DNA of 64,000 nt from assembly GCA_000708835.1 (NCBI GenBank), contig DF237138.1:91868-155867 (forward strand), in the 5' to 3' direction. This DNA is from Klebsormidium nitens. Its lineage: Eukaryota; Streptophyta; Klebsormidiophyceae; Klebsormidiales; Klebsormidiaceae. Positions 61,494 through 64,000 of this stretch are shown here, piece by piece (the stretch's first letter is position 1; the number at the start of each line of letters is the position of its first letter). Under the pieces are notes generated by a model. It was not told the origin of the DNA and did no database searches. It saw only the letters and a program-made list of their open reading frames with translations. The position numbers were made by a program, and so were the translations under genes.

Positions 61494-63908
61494 ATGGCAT
61501 TGTCCACATTGTCACCTCGCGGTAGAGCAATGGCTGACGCATCAGGCGCTGCAGCTGCGGAAGTAGCTGAGGTCTCTTACACCGGCACTGCCTTGGAGCC
61601 AGTCATTCAAGCAATCAAGCAAAAGATTGGAGGCAAGGAGTCCTGTGAGACTTACATCTTCGAAGCTCCCAACCCCACCATCTCCCCAAAAGAGAAGTCA
61701 GGTCCTTCCTCCTCTCGTTTCAATCCACCCTCAGTGGACCTTTTCAAAGCATGGGGCTGTACCATAATTGTCCTTTCTTGGCAAACCTTCTTCAAGGATC
61801 ATGTTCCTGAAAAATTCAAATGTGTCAAGGGTTGCGGCAAGTTTACAGTGGTACGGAACGGCTGGTACGCTAAGTTGGTGAGCCTGGTGTTGGGGCTTCA
61901 TCGACCGCTCTTCATTCTCTCCCAGGACTACCGCTGCAAGGACTGCCACGCAAAACTTGATGGGAAGGGGGGGTTTGGTAGCACGCTTTACCTAGCTCAC
62001 AAGGAAGAGATTCGAGCTCAGCTGCGTCCTTTCATCCTGCACCAACTGCCCATTGGCTTCTCAGAGACATGTGTGCCCGTCGAGCGCAGCTTGCTGGACT
62101 TGTTAGAGATCTTGGCGCCTGAAGCGATTGGCTTCCCTCGCATTGCACGGCTTGTGAAAGAGCTGCACACGCTGGCTGAGAAACGCAGGGAGCTCGTGTA
62201 CTATGACTACCAACTAGAGTTGAAAGCAAAGCGGGCAGAGGACGAGGTCAAGCGGCAGAAAGGCATTGGGAAGTTCTTCCAAGCTAGTGTTCAACAAGCT
62301 GGGAGTGGGGCTGCCGAGCAGCCAGTGCAAGCTTGGGCAATGGGGAAGCGTGTCCCTGACTGGGTTGCTGGATCAGCACTCTTGTCATCCCTGTTCTTGC
62401 AGCAAGCTGCCGCAAAGATGCCCGAGTATAGCAGGCAGATGGCACTCGTGAGAGGGGAGTGTGTGGGGATGGACCATTTTCACAAGCTCATGCGCAGAAT
62501 CAGGTGAACAACAGAACACCATCTGTATCAATTGATATCATAGTGTAGGAAACAGCTGGCCAATCTGCTATGTTTAAGCCTTCTGTGCTTTAGTGACCAG
62601 ATAATGCACTCTCCTCTGTTGCTGTTGCAAGCCTCTGAGGTTTGGCAGGCAGCCGGTCTCAGGCTGCAACTTGATACTGTCTTTTGTTGGTTCTCGCTGG
62701 TGTTACTCCCGTTTTGACTGCGTTTGTTTGTGTCTCACAGGGGTATGGAGGGCCAGCGTGTTCTTGATGCCACTCTCACCATGATGACGGAGACCGGGGA
62801 GGTGGCGACTAGTCTTTGGACGCACAACGCCTCGCTCGAAGTTGTCAGAGACAACCTTCATCAAATCCATGAGCGCATGGTGCTGCTGGGCCGCGCGGTA
62901 AGTCCTTACGACTGCCTCACTTCCATCAATGCAATGTTCCCCTGACCTTGATCAGAAGCCAATTCTTAACATACTCTTCTCCAGCGGCAAAGTCTGATCA
63001 TGCAAAAGTTGCTGCTCAGGACTCTTGTTTTCAAATCTTGCATCCCAAGACCTGAGGAACTTGCACAGATGGGCGTGTTCTGCTATTACCCGCTCATTTT
63101 GCAGAAGTCAGCACTGAGCATTTTCACTTCTTTCTTGCAGCCCCGACTGCTGTTCTGTGACTGGCCTGAGGTCATGGGCCCCTTCTTCAAGGACCTGTGG
63201 CCGTGTCTGGAGGTCTACCTTATGGACATTCTTCACGCGATCATGCGCGTGACAAAGCACATCCCCGATGACCATCCTTTTCGAGGTGACATGATTTACC
63301 TTATTTGGATCTGATCCATTCCATGGCACCTCCTTTGTATTCTTCAAGCCAGCAGATGAAACATTGACTGGTCACAGGTCACTGTGTCTGATAGCGAAGG
63401 GCTTCGATTGGTGCAGGAAGGAAAGATCCGATGATTGGTTGGTGTTCTCCAACGGTGGGTTAGTGTTAAACCGAAAAATGTGTCAAATGCTTCCAAGTCT
63501 GCCTTGGTGAGAGCCTGCCGAACGTAGCTTGAACTGCTGCAAAGTGTTGATTGGCCTCTTCTTCCTGGCCAGGTTGGTTCCAGGGGAAACTGAGTGAGGC
63601 TATCTTCATCAAGAATCAAGCCGATCTGGTTGACATCATCAAGGAGCTCGACATCAAGGGGAAGACACTTGCGGATAAGGCAGGAAAGAATGCGCTGAGA
63701 AGGTGCCGCAAGTCTGTGCCGCCCCCCGAGGTCCTGTTGGCTCGACTTCAGGTATGCACACTTCCTGAGGATCTAAATTGATGATCCTCTGTGGGTCTGT
63801 GGGTCACTTTTCTGAATCACCTCAGCTTATCTTCAGTAGATGCGGTTGGTGCACATAACGCTCAGGCCCGGAGCCTCAGAGATCAACCTTCTTTGCGCCG
63901 AAGAGCAG
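61494..63908 (+). CDS. DUF6729 / transposase-like protein (3' partial)
   Basis: Five exons (61494-62503, 62741-62897, 63141-63285, 63573-63751, 63840-63908) join in phase to 520 residues and then run off the window. The first exon has a paired-Cys zinc site (CVKGCGKFTVVRNGWYAK, YRCKDCHAKL), the pattern of DUF6729 and related KDZ/HMG-box transposon proteins. Exon 2 (DATLTMMTETGEVATSLWTH) and exon 3 (LLFCDWPEVMGPFFKDLWP) look like strands 1-2 and the second-Asp strand of an RNase H-like DDE fold. The third catalytic acid is not identified in this window. The frame is intact and spliced, so this may be a domesticated gene or a young element; no terminal repeats are visible on the left. The intron between exons 2 and 3 contains another plausible open stretch (62986-63100), so an extra exon is possible. 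Confidence 0.78.
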
Positions 63909-64000
63909 GTAACTTACGCTTGAAAAGGATTCATTTTGATAGTATGTTGCCATGCGGTTTGCAAGAGCTTGGAAAAGCGGCCTCTGTGAAAGCGAACCTG

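Overview
This is nuclear DNA of a plant-lineage eukaryote, most likely a streptophyte (charophyte) green alga of the Klebsormidium type; that identification is inference from gene content. Every gene is split by phase-consistent GT-AG introns, mostly 300-1,400 bp long. A group IIb WRKY factor carries the plant-specific intron inside its zinc finger, a callose-type GH17 glucanase carries an X8 module, and there is an aromatic amino acid hydroxylase of the kind kept by algae, mosses and conifers but lost by flowering plants. Composition is GC-rich in exons. One 20-N assembly gap lies at 42495-42514. || Layout, left to right: (1) 225-5388 (+), 3' seven exons of a DBP2/DDX5-type DEAD-box RNA helicase, start outside the window; (2) 7384-13530 (-), complete nine-exon secreted GH17 beta-1,3-glucanase with C-terminal X8/CBM43; (3) 16347-25191 (+), complete nine-exon kinesin with N-terminal motor, about 1,326 aa; (4) 26643-31732 (-), TPR plus DUF4470 protein, about 1,076 aa; (5) 34420-40699 (+), complete eight-exon WRKY factor of 1,072 aa; (6) 44044-51815 (+), six-exon, 1,469-aa disordered protein with a C-terminal PH-like domain; (7) 54243-58172 (-), aromatic amino acid hydroxylase; (8) 61494-63908 (+), 5' five exons of a DUF6729 transposase-like protein running off the right edge. 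The genes share no obvious pathway and show no operon logic. || The most striking signal is not a gene. At least ten exon edges in six of the eight genes are accompanied, in the adjacent intron, by one to four direct copies of that exon edge together with its splice site and flanking intron. Copies decay with distance from the working exon, and most successive copies sit about 110-200 bp apart (commonly 140-180). Copies of exon starts lie upstream and copies of exon ends lie downstream, as expected if introns grow by repeated tandem duplication across splice junctions. Similar 81- and 144-bp duplications inside exons have stayed in frame as protein repeats. || Two about 190-bp hairpin elements at 14614-14801 and 32217-32414 share a core and an unusual double-repeat arm architecture and are flanked by 10-bp direct repeats, suggesting a Mutator-like MITE family; two more decayed relatives may be present.
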